Shown in pieces: positions 53,874 through 61,166 of a DNA stretch of 64,000 nucleotides. Below the pieces are notes generated by a model that was given only the letters and a program-made list of their open reading frames with translations, searched no databases and was not told where the DNA came from. This stretch comes from JBECKX01 sp964468475 (GTDB lineage Bacteria > Zixibacteria > MSB-5A5 > CAIYYT01): NCBI GenBank assembly GCA_964468475.1, contig CAYXUL010000009.1, positions 5,079 to 69,078 on the forward strand. The letters run 5' to 3'. Numbering within the stretch: position 1 is the stretch's first letter; every line of letters begins with the position of its first letter. Position numbers and translations under genes: made by a program.

Positions 53874-55201
53874 TTTCCAAAGGAAGACGAAGCCGGAAAA
53901 TTAAAGTTTCGGTCGTAATCCCAGCCTTTAATGAAGAAGGTAATATCGAACCACTGATGCAGGAGTTTGACCGAGTGATGCGCGCCTGCAGTTTTTCATA
54001 CGAAATTATCCTGGTAAACGACGGTTCCACGGATCGCACCGAGCAGAAGATGGTTGAAGCACTAAAGCGCCACGGTAACATCCGCCTCGTCAAAAACCGG
54101 GTGCGATTGGGTTTGACGCGCGCGCTGTCGAAGGGATTCGACCATACTCGCGGAGAAATACTGGTCTTCTATCCGGCAGACCTTCAGTTTCACCCCCGCG
54201 ACATCCCGAAGATGATCGATGCCATCGACAACGGCGCCGATATGGTGTGCGGGAAGAAGGTGGGCGCTTACGGGAAGTGGCTGGTGTCGAAAATCTACAA
54301 CGTGATGACGCGAATTCTTTTCCCCAAGCTGAAGGTCCGGGATATGAATTCAGTAAAGGCCTTCACACGACAGGTCTACGACGACTTCCCTACCCTGCGC
54401 GAAGGCTGGCACCGCTACCTGGCAGCGTTTGCCGTTGCCAAAGATTATGTGGTCCGTGAAGTACCTGTCACACTCGAGAAACGAAACTGGGGGCGCAGTA
54501 AGTTCTCCGGTTCGGGCCGCATCCTTAAGGGTCTTACCGATCTCATCGCTGTCAAGTTTCAGGTGTCGGTATTGGGGGACCCGATGCATCTGTTTGGCAA
54601 GGTCTCGATTCTCTTCTTTCTGATCGGATTGATTGTCGCGGGCGTTGCCTTCTACTATCGCTTCGTGCTCGAGCACGGCTTTCGCCCGCTGTTGTACGCG
54701 GTGATCTTCTTCGAGCTCGCGGCGTTGGTGACGTTCGTGATGGGCATCATTACTGAGGCTCTTGTCTACCTGCGTGATTCGCTGAATGAGCTGAAGGCCC
54801 AAAATGCCAGGCTCACTGACGAAATAGCCCACCTCTCGGTGAATTTGCAGAGAAATAGGAGCCGATCGACAACTCAGCAGAGCGGCGACGAAGATAGTAG
54901 AAAGCAAACGTCTCAGAAAACTGAACACCGTAGCAGCAGCAGCAAGCAGTCGCGTTCGCGCCGCAGCCCGCGAACTCACGGACGCAGCGGAGGAGCGCAT
55001 CAGAGCGGCGATAAAAGCGGTAGCGAGCAGAGTAATAACCGAAGCCAGAATCACGTCTCGTCAGAAAGTCGCCGTCACCCGCAACCTCAGGCAAATTCCA
55101 GCAACCGTCAGGAACGCGACGACAAGAACAGCGCAGAGAAGAACAACGAGATAAAGCTCAGGGAATTGCCCGCAAGTTCAGATCAGGGGAGTACTGATTA
55201 G
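53870..55201 (+). CDS. GT2 glycosyltransferase (polyprenyl-phosphate type) with low-complexity tail
   Basis: The 443-residue protein begins with a GT-A domain (VSVVIPAFNEEGNIEPLMQE; EIILVNDGSTDRT; VFYPADLQFHPRDIPKMIDA) matching dolichol/undecaprenyl-phosphate mannosyl- or glucosyltransferases. Two membrane helices follow (about 245-268 and 278-300), as in GtrB-like enzymes. In place of the usual DxD-type motif the segment reads YPADLQ. A helical segment then a 110-residue tail rich in Ser, Arg, Gln, Asn and Lys follow, probably disordered. It would supply the lipid-linked sugar used by the GT39-like enzyme, with which it overlaps (ATGA). Confidence 0.86.
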   Translation: MISKGRRSRKIKVSVVIPAFNEEGNIEPLMQEFDRVMRACSFSYEIILVNDGSTDRTEQKMVEALKRHGNIRLVKNRVRLGLTRALSKGFDHTRGEILVFYPADLQFHPRDIPKMIDAIDNGADMVCGKKVGAYGKWLVSKIYNVMTRILFPKLKVRDMNSVKAFTRQVYDDFPTLREGWHRYLAAFAVAKDYVVREVPVTLEKRNWGRSKFSGSGRILKGLTDLIAVKFQVSVLGDPMHLFGKVSILFFLIGLIVAGVAFYYRFVLEHGFRPLLYAVIFFELAALVTFVMGIITEALVYLRDSLNELKAQNARLTDEIAHLSVNLQRNRSRSTTQQSGDEDSRKQTSQKTEHRSSSSKQSRSRRSPRTHGRSGGAHQSGDKSGSEQSNNRSQNHVSSESRRHPQPQANSSNRQERDDKNSAEKNNEIKLRELPASSDQGSTD

Positions 55202-55255
55202 TTAATAGCGACTTCGCAGGGACAAACTCGAACCCGTCAACAGTAGTCGAACGAT

Positions 55256-56581
55256 CTAATCGGCGAATGTCACTTCACCACCGACAATAGTATACTTCAC
55301 TCGCCCGTTGAGCTTCCAGCCGTCGTAGGGTGAGTTACGCGAGATAGAACGGAACTTGTCGACTCTCACAGTCCAGGTGGACTTAGGGTTGAGAATAGTG
55401 ATATCCGCGACTCCGCCCGCAAGCAAATCACCGCCGGGCAACCGCATGATTCGGGACGGATTCGCTGAAAGTTTGCGCGCAAGATCATTCCAGCTCAGTT
55501 TGCCGGTCTTGACGAGAAAAGTGCCCGCCAGGCTCACCATAGTTTCGAGCCCGATGATGCCATTGGGAGCCTGATCGAACTCCACTTCCTTTTCTTCGGG
55601 GGCATGAGGCGCATGATCTGACGCGATGATATCTATCGTGCCATCGGCCAGCCCTTCAATAACGGCATCGACATCACGCTGAGTTCGCAGCGGCGGATTC
55701 ATCTTCAAGTTGGTGTTAAATTCCTTGCCGATTTCAACATCGGTAAGTGTAAAGTGGTGCGGTGTTGCTTCAGCAGTAACGTTGACGCCTTGAGCTTTGG
55801 CGCGACGTATCAGATCGACCGATCCTTCGGTTGACACATGGGCAATATGCAACGGCGTGCCAATATACTTGCAAAGGGTGATATCTCGGGAGATGCAAAT
55901 CTCCTCGGAGAATGGCGGAATGCCCGGCATTCCCAGCCGGGTCGATTCGTAACCCTCGTTCATCACGCCGCGTCCAGATAGTGAAATATCCTCGGCATGA
56001 CTAATCACCGGAATCCCGAACATGCCGGCGTACTCCATCGCCCGTCGCATCATGCCGGCATCGTTGACCGGGGAGCCGTCGTCGGTAATTGCAACGGCGC
56101 CTGTGCGAACCATCTCCCCAATCTCGGCCAGTTCTTTCCCCTTCCGGCCTTTACTGATAGCGCCGATTGGATAGACGCGTGCCTTACAACCGTGTGCGCG
56201 TTGCTTTACGAACATGACCGATTCCTGATTATCGATTGGTGGTGTCGTGTTTGGCATGCAGGCGACAGCAGTAAAACCGCCGGCGGCGGCAGCTTCGGTG
56301 CCGGAAGCAATTGTTTCGCAGTCTTCGCGGCCAGGCTCCCTGAGGTGAACGTGAACATCGATGAACCCGGGAAACACCAGCAATCCGCTGGCGTCGATGA
56401 CTTCGTCTTTCGCTGATTCTCTGCCGCTCCCTCCGGCTTTGCCTGCCTTCTTTCCGGCTTTGCCCTCACCCTTCAACTCTATGCGCTCGATACGGTCATC
56501 CTCTATATATATGTCACCCTCAACCGGTTCGTCACGGTCGGGAAACACTATTTGGCCATTCTTGATGAGCTTAACCTTCAT
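55256..56581 (-). CDS. pyrC: Dihydroorotase
   Basis: PyrC cyclises carbamoyl-aspartate to dihydroorotate, the third step of UMP synthesis. The 441-residue protein has the zinc ligands FIDVHVHLREPGREDCETI (His-x-His), two later His (ISHAEDISLS, LHIAHVSTEG) and IIASDHAPHAPEEKEVEFDQ (metal-binding Asp). This pattern and length are type I dihydroorotase. An insertion rich in Lys/Gly (GEGKAGKKAGKAGGSGRESA) lies near residue 40. The start at 56581 has AGGAG 8 bp upstream and overlaps the pyrB 3' end by 11 bp. Confidence 0.95.
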   Translation of the reverse strand: MKVKLIKNGQIVFPDRDEPVEGDIYIEDDRIERIELKGEGKAGKKAGKAGGSGRESAKDEVIDASGLLVFPGFIDVHVHLREPGREDCETIASGTEAAAAGGFTAVACMPNTTPPIDNQESVMFVKQRAHGCKARVYPIGAISKGRKGKELAEIGEMVRTGAVAITDDGSPVNDAGMMRRAMEYAGMFGIPVISHAEDISLSGRGVMNEGYESTRLGMPGIPPFSEEICISRDITLCKYIGTPLHIAHVSTEGSVDLIRRAKAQGVNVTAEATPHHFTLTDVEIGKEFNTNLKMNPPLRTQRDVDAVIEGLADGTIDIIASDHAPHAPEEKEVEFDQAPNGIIGLETMVSLAGTFLVKTGKLSWNDLARKLSANPSRIMRLPGGDLLAGGVADITILNPKSTWTVRVDKFRSISRNSPYDGWKLNGRVKYTIVGGEVTFAD

Positions 56582-57512
56582 CTGTTTGACTCCTGTCACC
56601 ACCTGCAAGCAGGAAAAGTACCGCCATGCGCACCGCTACACCATTAGTGACCTGCTCCAGTATCACGGAGTGAGAACTGTCCGCAATTTCATCCGCTAGT
56701 TCAATTCCCCGGTTGATCGGCCCCGGATGCATAATAGTGTAGTTCTTGTTAAGTCGTTTCAGCCGTTCCTTCGTGATTCCGAACAGCGAAGTATATTCGC
56801 GCAGCGACGGCAGCAGCCCCGCCTCCTGCCGTTCAAGTTGGATTCTCATCACGTTGACGACATCGGCGCCATCGAGGGCCTTGTCAATGTCAGTATAGAC
56901 CTCAACCCCGGTATTCTCCAAACCAACCGGCAATAGCGTTGGCGGTCCGCAAACTGCCACTGATGCCCCCAGCTTGGTGAGTCCCCAGACATTGGACCTG
57001 ATGACGCGCGAATGTTTGGCATCCCCCATCAGCACGACGCGGAGTCCATCAAGGCTGCCATATTTCTCCCAGATGCTGTAGATATCCAGCAGGCCCTGGG
57101 TTGGATGCTCGTGCTGCCCGTCACCGGCGTTGATTACCGATGAACTGCAGAATCTTGTCAGGAAATACGGCACCCCGGAGCTCTGATGGCGAATAACCAC
57201 CATGTCGATTTTCATCGCCTCGAGATTGCGTACCGTGTCCTTAAGGGTCTCCCCCTTCTTTACTGACGATGTCGCTGCGGCGAATGACATCGTGTCAGCG
57301 GAAAGCCTCTTCTCGGCAAGCTCAAAAGAGACGCGCGTGCGCGTTGAAGGTTCGAAGAAGATATTGGCTACCGTCAGGCCGCGCAAGGGGGCGACTTTCT
57401 TAATAGGGCGTTCCAGCACTTCCTTGAAAACTGTGGTGGTCTCCAGTACTGTCATGATTTCATCGGCGGTGACATCCTCTAACCCGAGGAGGTGTCGTCT
57501 CTTGAAAGTCAT
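56571..57512 (-). CDS. pyrB: Aspartate carbamoyltransferase catalytic subunit
   Basis: PyrB transfers the carbamoyl group to aspartate, the second step of pyrimidine synthesis. The 313-residue protein carries the carbamoyl-phosphate loop FFEPSTRTRVSFELAEKRL (about 51-69), VIRHQSSGVPYFL, INAGDGQHEHPTQGLLDIYS and, near the C-terminus, IMHPGPINRGIEL. All catalytic residues are intact. No regulatory subunit gene (pyrI) is adjacent. It is coupled by ATGA to pyrR and overlaps pyrC. Confidence 0.96.
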   Translation of the reverse strand: MTFKRRHLLGLEDVTADEIMTVLETTTVFKEVLERPIKKVAPLRGLTVANIFFEPSTRTRVSFELAEKRLSADTMSFAAATSSVKKGETLKDTVRNLEAMKIDMVVIRHQSSGVPYFLTRFCSSSVINAGDGQHEHPTQGLLDIYSIWEKYGSLDGLRVVLMGDAKHSRVIRSNVWGLTKLGASVAVCGPPTLLPVGLENTGVEVYTDIDKALDGADVVNVMRIQLERQEAGLLPSLREYTSLFGITKERLKRLNKNYTIMHPGPINRGIELADEIADSSHSVILEQVTNGVAVRMAVLFLLAGGDRSQTDEG

Positions 57513-58162
57513 TTCTTACCTCGCTTGGCAGCAGAGGATTTCTTCTTTGCAGCTGATTTCAACCTACCTTTGCGTGCAGGTTTCGGCTCATCTTCGGCCG
57601 CTGGAATACCGCTGCGGCGGGCACCGCGGTAAAGCAAAACTCGATCTTCTCCCCCGCGTTCCTTGAGCTCGACAACAACGTCATCGCGAACGCTGGTCGG
57701 TACATTCTTGCCAACGAAATCGGCACGGATAGGCAATTCGCGGCCGCCGCGGTCAATCAGCACCGCCAGCTTAACCGCTTTCGGGCGGCCATAATCCGGA
57801 GTCTGGTTAAGCGCAGCACGAATGGTGCGACCGGTGAAGAGTACATCATCAACCAGCACCACCAGCTTATCTTCCAGTGAAAAAAGAATATCGGTAGAGC
57901 CTATGTCAGGATGCTCGCGGTTGGTCATCAGGTCGTCGCGATAAAGCGTAATGTCCATATAGCCCACTTCGACTTCACGGTCATCCATCTCCGCGATCTC
58001 TCTGGCAAGCCGATCTGCGAGGTGGTCTCCGTTCTTCCTGATGCCGACGATGGCGAGCTGGTCGTTGTCGCCCGCAGATTCCAGGATCTCATGCGCTATG
58101 CGAGCTAGTGCATGATTCAGCTGCCGAGGCCCCATTACGACGGAAAATTCCTTTTCTGCCAC
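57509..58162 (-). CDS. pyrR: Pyrimidine operon RNA-binding attenuator / uracil phosphoribosyltransferase PyrR
   Basis: PyrR senses UMP and binds a hairpin in pyr mRNA to turn the operon down; it can also make UMP from uracil and PRPP. The protein has the PRPP loop VVLVDDVLFTGRTIRAAL, the family-specific DITLYRDDL and LIDRGGRELPIRADFVGKNV segments, and a basic extension of about 30 residues (PARKGRLKSAAKKKSSAAK) missing from typical 180-residue PyrR. The start is set at GTG 58162 (AAGGAG five bases upstream); 58165 is possible. The PyrR-binding hairpin lies at 58265-58298 in its own leader. pyrB follows by ATGA overlap. Confidence 0.92.
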   Translation of the reverse strand: MAEKEFSVVMGPRQLNHALARIAHEILESAGDNDQLAIVGIRKNGDHLADRLAREIAEMDDREVEVGYMDITLYRDDLMTNREHPDIGSTDILFSLEDKLVVLVDDVLFTGRTIRAALNQTPDYGRPKAVKLAVLIDRGGRELPIRADFVGKNVPTSVRDDVVVELKERGGEDRVLLYRGARRSGIPAAEDEPKPARKGRLKSAAKKKSSAAKRGKK

Positions 58163-58163
58163 C

Positions 58164-58180
58164 ACTACTCCTTCAGTAGT
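58164..58180 (-). promoter_or_regulatory. Hairpin sequestering the pyrR Shine-Dalgarno
   Basis: On the minus strand, arms ACTACT (58175-58180) and AGTAGT (58164-58169) form a perfect 6-bp stem whose 5-base loop contains the GAAGG of the Shine-Dalgarno. The start codon follows directly. This could limit pyrR translation unless upstream ribosomes (leader ORF) open it. Confidence 0.55.
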
Positions 58181-58236
58181 TGAGTCTCGTGAGTGATTTG
58201 TTTGAGGATGCCGGCGAAAAGCATGACAATGCCCAT
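58165..58236 (-). CDS. Possible 23-codon leader peptide of the pyr operon
   Basis: An ORF (MGIVMLFAGILKQITHETQL, plus LKE) starts at ATG 58234-58236, with a weak GAAGA upstream, and ends TAG overlapping the first pyrR GTG (TAGTG), so it could be translationally coupled. It ends inside the SD-sequestering hairpin. No codon clue (such as pyrimidine-sensitive runs) is obvious. It may be a chance ORF. Confidence 0.3.
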   Translation of the reverse strand: MGIVMLFAGILKQITHETQLLKE

Positions 58237-58264
58237 GATTAATCTTCACGTTGCTGGCGTCAGC

Positions 58265-58298
58265 TTCCTTTCGGTCTCACGGGACGCGATTAAAGGAA
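58265..58298 (-). promoter_or_regulatory. PyrR-binding RNA hairpin in the pyr leader
   Basis: On the minus strand, arms TTCCTTT (58292-58298) and AAAGGAA (58265-58271) form a 7-bp lower stem. The upper part has a 3-bp GTC/GAC stem (58283-58285, 58274-58276) closing hexaloop CCGTGA (58277-58282). It matches the known PyrR-binding loop pattern CNGNGA within UCCNGNGAG. It lies in the leader of pyrR, about 100 bases before the start. Confidence 0.82.
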
Positions 58299-58311
58299 CC
58301 AATCAGCCGTC

Positions 58312-58339
58312 AATGTAGGCATCAACCTGCGAGAGTCAA
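58312..58339 (-). promoter_or_regulatory. Predicted sigma-70 promoter of pyrRBC
   Basis: On the minus strand TTGACT (58334-58339) and TACATT (58312-58317) are 16 bp apart. The start would fall near 58305, placing the PyrR hairpin at the very 5' end of the transcript. Confidence 0.5.
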
Positions 58340-58414
58340 GCGGTTTGGTGATAATCGGGGGTAAGCCTGCTTCAGAACTCAGACTAAGGCGATGATTCAG
58401 CGGAGGGAGTGATC

Positions 58415-58849
58415 TCAGAACATCTCGAGTTCGGACATCAGGTCACGCCGATGGCCAAGTTTGACGGTAAGTAGAGCGTTGATCTTCTTGCGCGAGTCAT
58501 CGTCAGAAGAGAGATAACGCAGTGAACTCTTGTAGACTTCCACAAGCTCGGTCTCGTAATCCAGTACCTGGCGCACCAGTTCATCTCGTTGCTTGTGCCC
58601 GGCGCGAATGCCGGCAATTGTCTGCCCCATGCGTGTGAGCACATTCGGATCAATTTCCTCGCCGCCATACTTCTTGTTGATTCCCTCAAGTGTCTCCATG
58701 TCAGACTGTTGATCGGTGTGCGCCTGGGTGAAAAACGAATCTTCCTGACCCGTCTGTGAATCGAGATCAGATAGCGCTTCATAAAGCAAGCCGAGTTTCC
58801 GCTCCCTGAAGTAAGCGTCCCTTAGAATGTCCTTAAGAACTTCAATCAT
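58415..58849 (-). CDS. Ferritin-like four-helix bundle protein of unknown function
   Basis: This all-helical 144-residue protein has about four amphipathic helices. Positions of Glu/His at heptad spacing (RERKLG, HTDQQSDMETLEG, DYETELVEVYKSSL, KLGHRRDLMSELEM) resemble small ferritin-like or DUF2383-type proteins, but the paired metal-binding Glu-x-x-His motif is not clearly present. It could instead be a helical regulator. It stands alone, divergent from the bcp gene and upstream of the pyr operon. Confidence 0.55.
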   Translation of the reverse strand: MIEVLKDILRDAYFRERKLGLLYEALSDLDSQTGQEDSFFTQAHTDQQSDMETLEGINKKYGGEEIDPNVLTRMGQTIAGIRAGHKQRDELVRQVLDYETELVEVYKSSLRYLSSDDDSRKKINALLTVKLGHRRDLMSELEMF

Positions 58850-58957
58850 CGCTGCTGATTATGGTCATCCTCATTACAGCTCGCAAACAAAACTTTAGGT
58901 GCCGCGAGCGTCATAGTATCCCGAGCTTTCTACAAACCGGTCCTGTAGTTAGAGCGT

Positions 58958-58963
58958 TATAAT
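58958..58963 (+). promoter_or_regulatory. Possible -10 element for bcp
   Basis: A perfect TATAAT with no good -35 partner. Transcription would start near 58970. A longer in-frame start at 58962 would fall inside this element, which supports the bcp start at 59016. Confidence 0.35.
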
Positions 58964-59015
58964 GACATATTTCGAGGATGAGTTGATGTATCCATCTGAT
59001 TCAAGGAGAGGTTAC

Positions 59016-59471
59016 ATGTTGGAAGTTGGAGATAAGGTACCCGCATTCACACTGCAACAAACAGATGGCGAAAAGGTGAAGGCTGGGGATTGGCAGGGGA
59101 AGAAAGTTGCGCTTTACTTCTACCCCAAAGATGACACCCCCGGCTGCACCAAAGAAGCCTGCTCGCTTCGGGATGGCTACGACAAGTTGAAGAAAGCCGG
59201 CCTGCAGATCTATGGTATCTCTCCGGACTCAGTGGAGAGCCATCAAAAGTTTACGAGCAAGTTCAACCTGCCGTTCCCTTTGCTGGCGGACCCCGATCAC
59301 AAAATTGCCGACAAGTTTGGAGTATGGGTCGAGAAGAATATGTATGGCAAGAAGAGCATGGGTATTAAGAGATCGACGTTCATCATCGGCGAGGATGGCA
59401 AGATCGAACACGTCATCAAAAGCGTTAAGACCGACAACCATGCCGAGCAACTCATGGAACTGCTTAAATAG
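59016..59471 (+). CDS. bcp: Thioredoxin-dependent peroxiredoxin, Bcp/PrxQ type
   Basis: This 151-residue cytoplasmic peroxiredoxin reduces hydrogen peroxide and lipid hydroperoxides. The active site reads YPKDDTPGCTKEACSLRD, with the peroxidatic Cys-44 and the resolving Cys-49 five residues later, the PrxQ arrangement. FPLLADPDHKIADKFGVW is also typical. The ATG at 59016 has AAGGAGAGG just upstream and gives the normal length. Thioredoxin from 44 kb is a likely reductant. The Rieske gene follows 83 bp downstream. Confidence 0.95.
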   Translation: MLEVGDKVPAFTLQQTDGEKVKAGDWQGKKVALYFYPKDDTPGCTKEACSLRDGYDKLKKAGLQIYGISPDSVESHQKFTSKFNLPFPLLADPDHKIADKFGVWVEKNMYGKKSMGIKRSTFIIGEDGKIEHVIKSVKTDNHAEQLMELLK

Positions 59472-59554
59472 CAGGCTGCTTGCGAAATCCCGTGAGCTAA
59501 TTCCCTGAGATTACTCGCTTGCGCACGAATCTGCAGATCATAGTTTAGTGTTCT

Positions 59555-59866
59555 ATGGATGATTTCGTCAAAGTTTGTCCGATTGAAGATATCCCCGATG
59601 ATGAGCCACTCGCAGTGGAGATCGATGGCGTTCCCGTAGCAATTTGTAAGGTTAACGGCAAATTCTACGTAATCGAGGATGTCTGCCCGCACCAGGGCTC
59701 CAGCTATGAAGGGGGTGAGATCGACGGCGAGGTGCTTACCTGCCCACTTCACGGCTGGCGAACCAATGTTGTCACCGGTAAATCGCTGGAGTCTGAGGCA
59801 ATTGAAATTGAGACCTACGAAGTGCGTGTGGAGGACGGCTTTCTCTACGTGAAAGTGGAAGAATAA
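59555..59866 (+). CDS. Rieske-type [2Fe-2S] ferredoxin
   Basis: This 103-residue soluble Rieske protein carries the cluster ligands Cys-44/His-46 (DVCPHQGSSYEGG) and Cys-63/His-66 (LTCPLHGWRTNVVTG), the two-Cys two-His pattern. It has no signal peptide or membrane helix, so it is a cytoplasmic electron carrier, similar to NirD or dioxygenase ferredoxins. No oxygenase or nitrite reductase gene is adjacent. Its partner is unknown. Confidence 0.93.
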   Translation: MDDFVKVCPIEDIPDDEPLAVEIDGVPVAICKVNGKFYVIEDVCPHQGSSYEGGEIDGEVLTCPLHGWRTNVVTGKSLESEAIEIETYEVRVEDGFLYVKVEE

Positions 59867-59886
59867 TCAGGTACGCTGCAGCAGGC

Positions 59887-60783
59887 TTACTGCTCAACAG
59901 AACGAACACCCGGTCGATTTGGAAATTCAATCTTGCAGCGTCCCGGGGGAATGCCCTCGACTTTGCAGTAACCGTTGGCGTCCGTCTTACCCTGCTTCTC
60001 GCTGCCATCAGGTAAAGTCACCTTGACTTCTTCGTTCGCGATTGCTGTCCCATCCGGCTCGTTTGCCTGAATCTCGATATAATCCTTAAACTTGAGCAAC
60101 CCCGATTCCTGCGCTTCGCCAAATTTCTGGCCTGCTATTTCGATGGTAAAGAAGTACTCCGGAGGGTTATAATTGCTGCCGTAGCGTTCCATCTCCTCCT
60201 GTGTCGGGATCTCATCAGTATCTTCATGGTACTCATACTCCCACAGCAGCTTGATCTTCTTCTTATTGACCTTCGTCTCGATTGCAGTGATCTTATCGTG
60301 AGCTCCGTCCTCATCATACTCGCAGATCGTCACTATAGCAGGTGCCTCCTCATTCGCATTACGAACCGTAGCGCTGAGAGTCAGAATATCGCCCCTGCGC
60401 GCTTCTGCGGCACTCCACTGCATATCATCCACCCCAATCGGTGGAACGACCGGAATGCGATTTGACTCGCCGGTAAGGCCGTTCTTGGAGAGTTCCACTT
60501 CGAAGTAGACAAGTTCGTTCAGCTCAAGATCTGCAGGGATCCGGATCAGTTTGCAGAGCCGGTTGCGGCGCACGGTTTCTTCCAGGGTGGTGATAGTGCT
60601 GCCATTCCCCTTCTTTAGCCTTATCTTTGCCGGCGAACCTTCGCCGACAAAGGCAAAGCCGATGTCGTACCAGATATCCTGTCCCTGGGGAGCCTTGCTC
60701 GCCTTCCAAACTGCATAGATCAGCTTGGATTCAAGCGTTACCTTGTGTTTGCTGTCAGTTGATTTGGTGAATTTCGTCTGCAT
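59887..60783 (-). CDS. Beta-sandwich protein resembling contractile-injection accessory domains
   Basis: The 298-residue protein has no signal peptide. It appears to contain two to three Ig-like beta domains (IWYDIGFAFVGEGSPAKIRL; GDILTLSATVRNANEEAPAI) and a C-terminal carboxypeptidase-regulatory-like module (YIEIQANEPDGTAIANEEVK, then LPDGSEKQGKTDANGYCKVE). Similar modules occur in tip-related (VgrG/PAAR) proteins of type VI and extracellular contractile injection systems. No sheath, tube or baseplate gene is nearby, so the function is unresolved. Confidence 0.45.
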   Translation of the reverse strand: MQTKFTKSTDSKHKVTLESKLIYAVWKASKAPQGQDIWYDIGFAFVGEGSPAKIRLKKGNGSTITTLEETVRRNRLCKLIRIPADLELNELVYFEVELSKNGLTGESNRIPVVPPIGVDDMQWSAAEARRGDILTLSATVRNANEEAPAIVTICEYDEDGAHDKITAIETKVNKKKIKLLWEYEYHEDTDEIPTQEEMERYGSNYNPPEYFFTIEIAGQKFGEAQESGLLKFKDYIEIQANEPDGTAIANEEVKVTLPDGSEKQGKTDANGYCKVEGIPPGRCKIEFPNRPGVRSVEQ

Positions 60784-61044
60784 TCTATCCTTCGCTGCAT
60801 TTCAATCGGCTTTGGCAGACCTGCTGTTCGAGCCAACGGTGTGGACGCTTTTCTGGCTGCGGATCTTGCTTAACACTTCTAAAAACACAGTCGATTAATC
60901 ATGCCAGTGGTTCGTCTTATCCGTATTTTATATACCGATTTTCTCTAAGTTTTGAAAGCGTATCGTTATTATCTTAGCAAGATACGAGACATTCGTGCGC
61001 GGGAATGAGCAAAAAAAATGTAGTCTCACAGACCTATTTCCGAT
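60784..61044. other. Intergenic region, left part
   Basis: These 261 bp of the 383-bp gap contain no plausible ORF or RNA gene; composition is AT-richer near 60900-61044. The right part of the gap is described separately as a leader. Confidence 0.4.
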
Positions 61045-61050
61045 TATAAT
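61045..61050 (+). promoter_or_regulatory. Possible -10 element upstream of the exported pseudo-peptidase gene
   Basis: A perfect TATAAT without a good -35 box in an AT-rich stretch. The start would be near 61057, immediately before an inverted repeat. Confidence 0.35.
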
Positions 61051-61057
61051 AGAAAAT

Positions 61058-61141
61058 CCCTCCGCCATAGTCGGGACTATCTCGCGCGGAGGGTCTATAT
61101 GAAATCGACCAAATCTGTGACCTTACGGCGGAAGATCGCCG
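61058..61141 (+). promoter_or_regulatory. Structured 5' leader with two hairpins
   Basis: First hairpin: 8-bp arms CCCTCCGC (61058-61065) and GCGGAGGG (61086-61093) with a nested ATAGT/ACTAT stem (61067-61071, 61076-61080). Second hairpin: CGGCG (61126-61130) and CGCCG (61137-61141). A T-run follows 9 bp later. It could be an attenuator or small-molecule sensor; no known riboswitch core was recognised. Confidence 0.4.
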
Positions 61142-61166
61142 GCTGCAACGTTTTTAGGGAGTTGAG

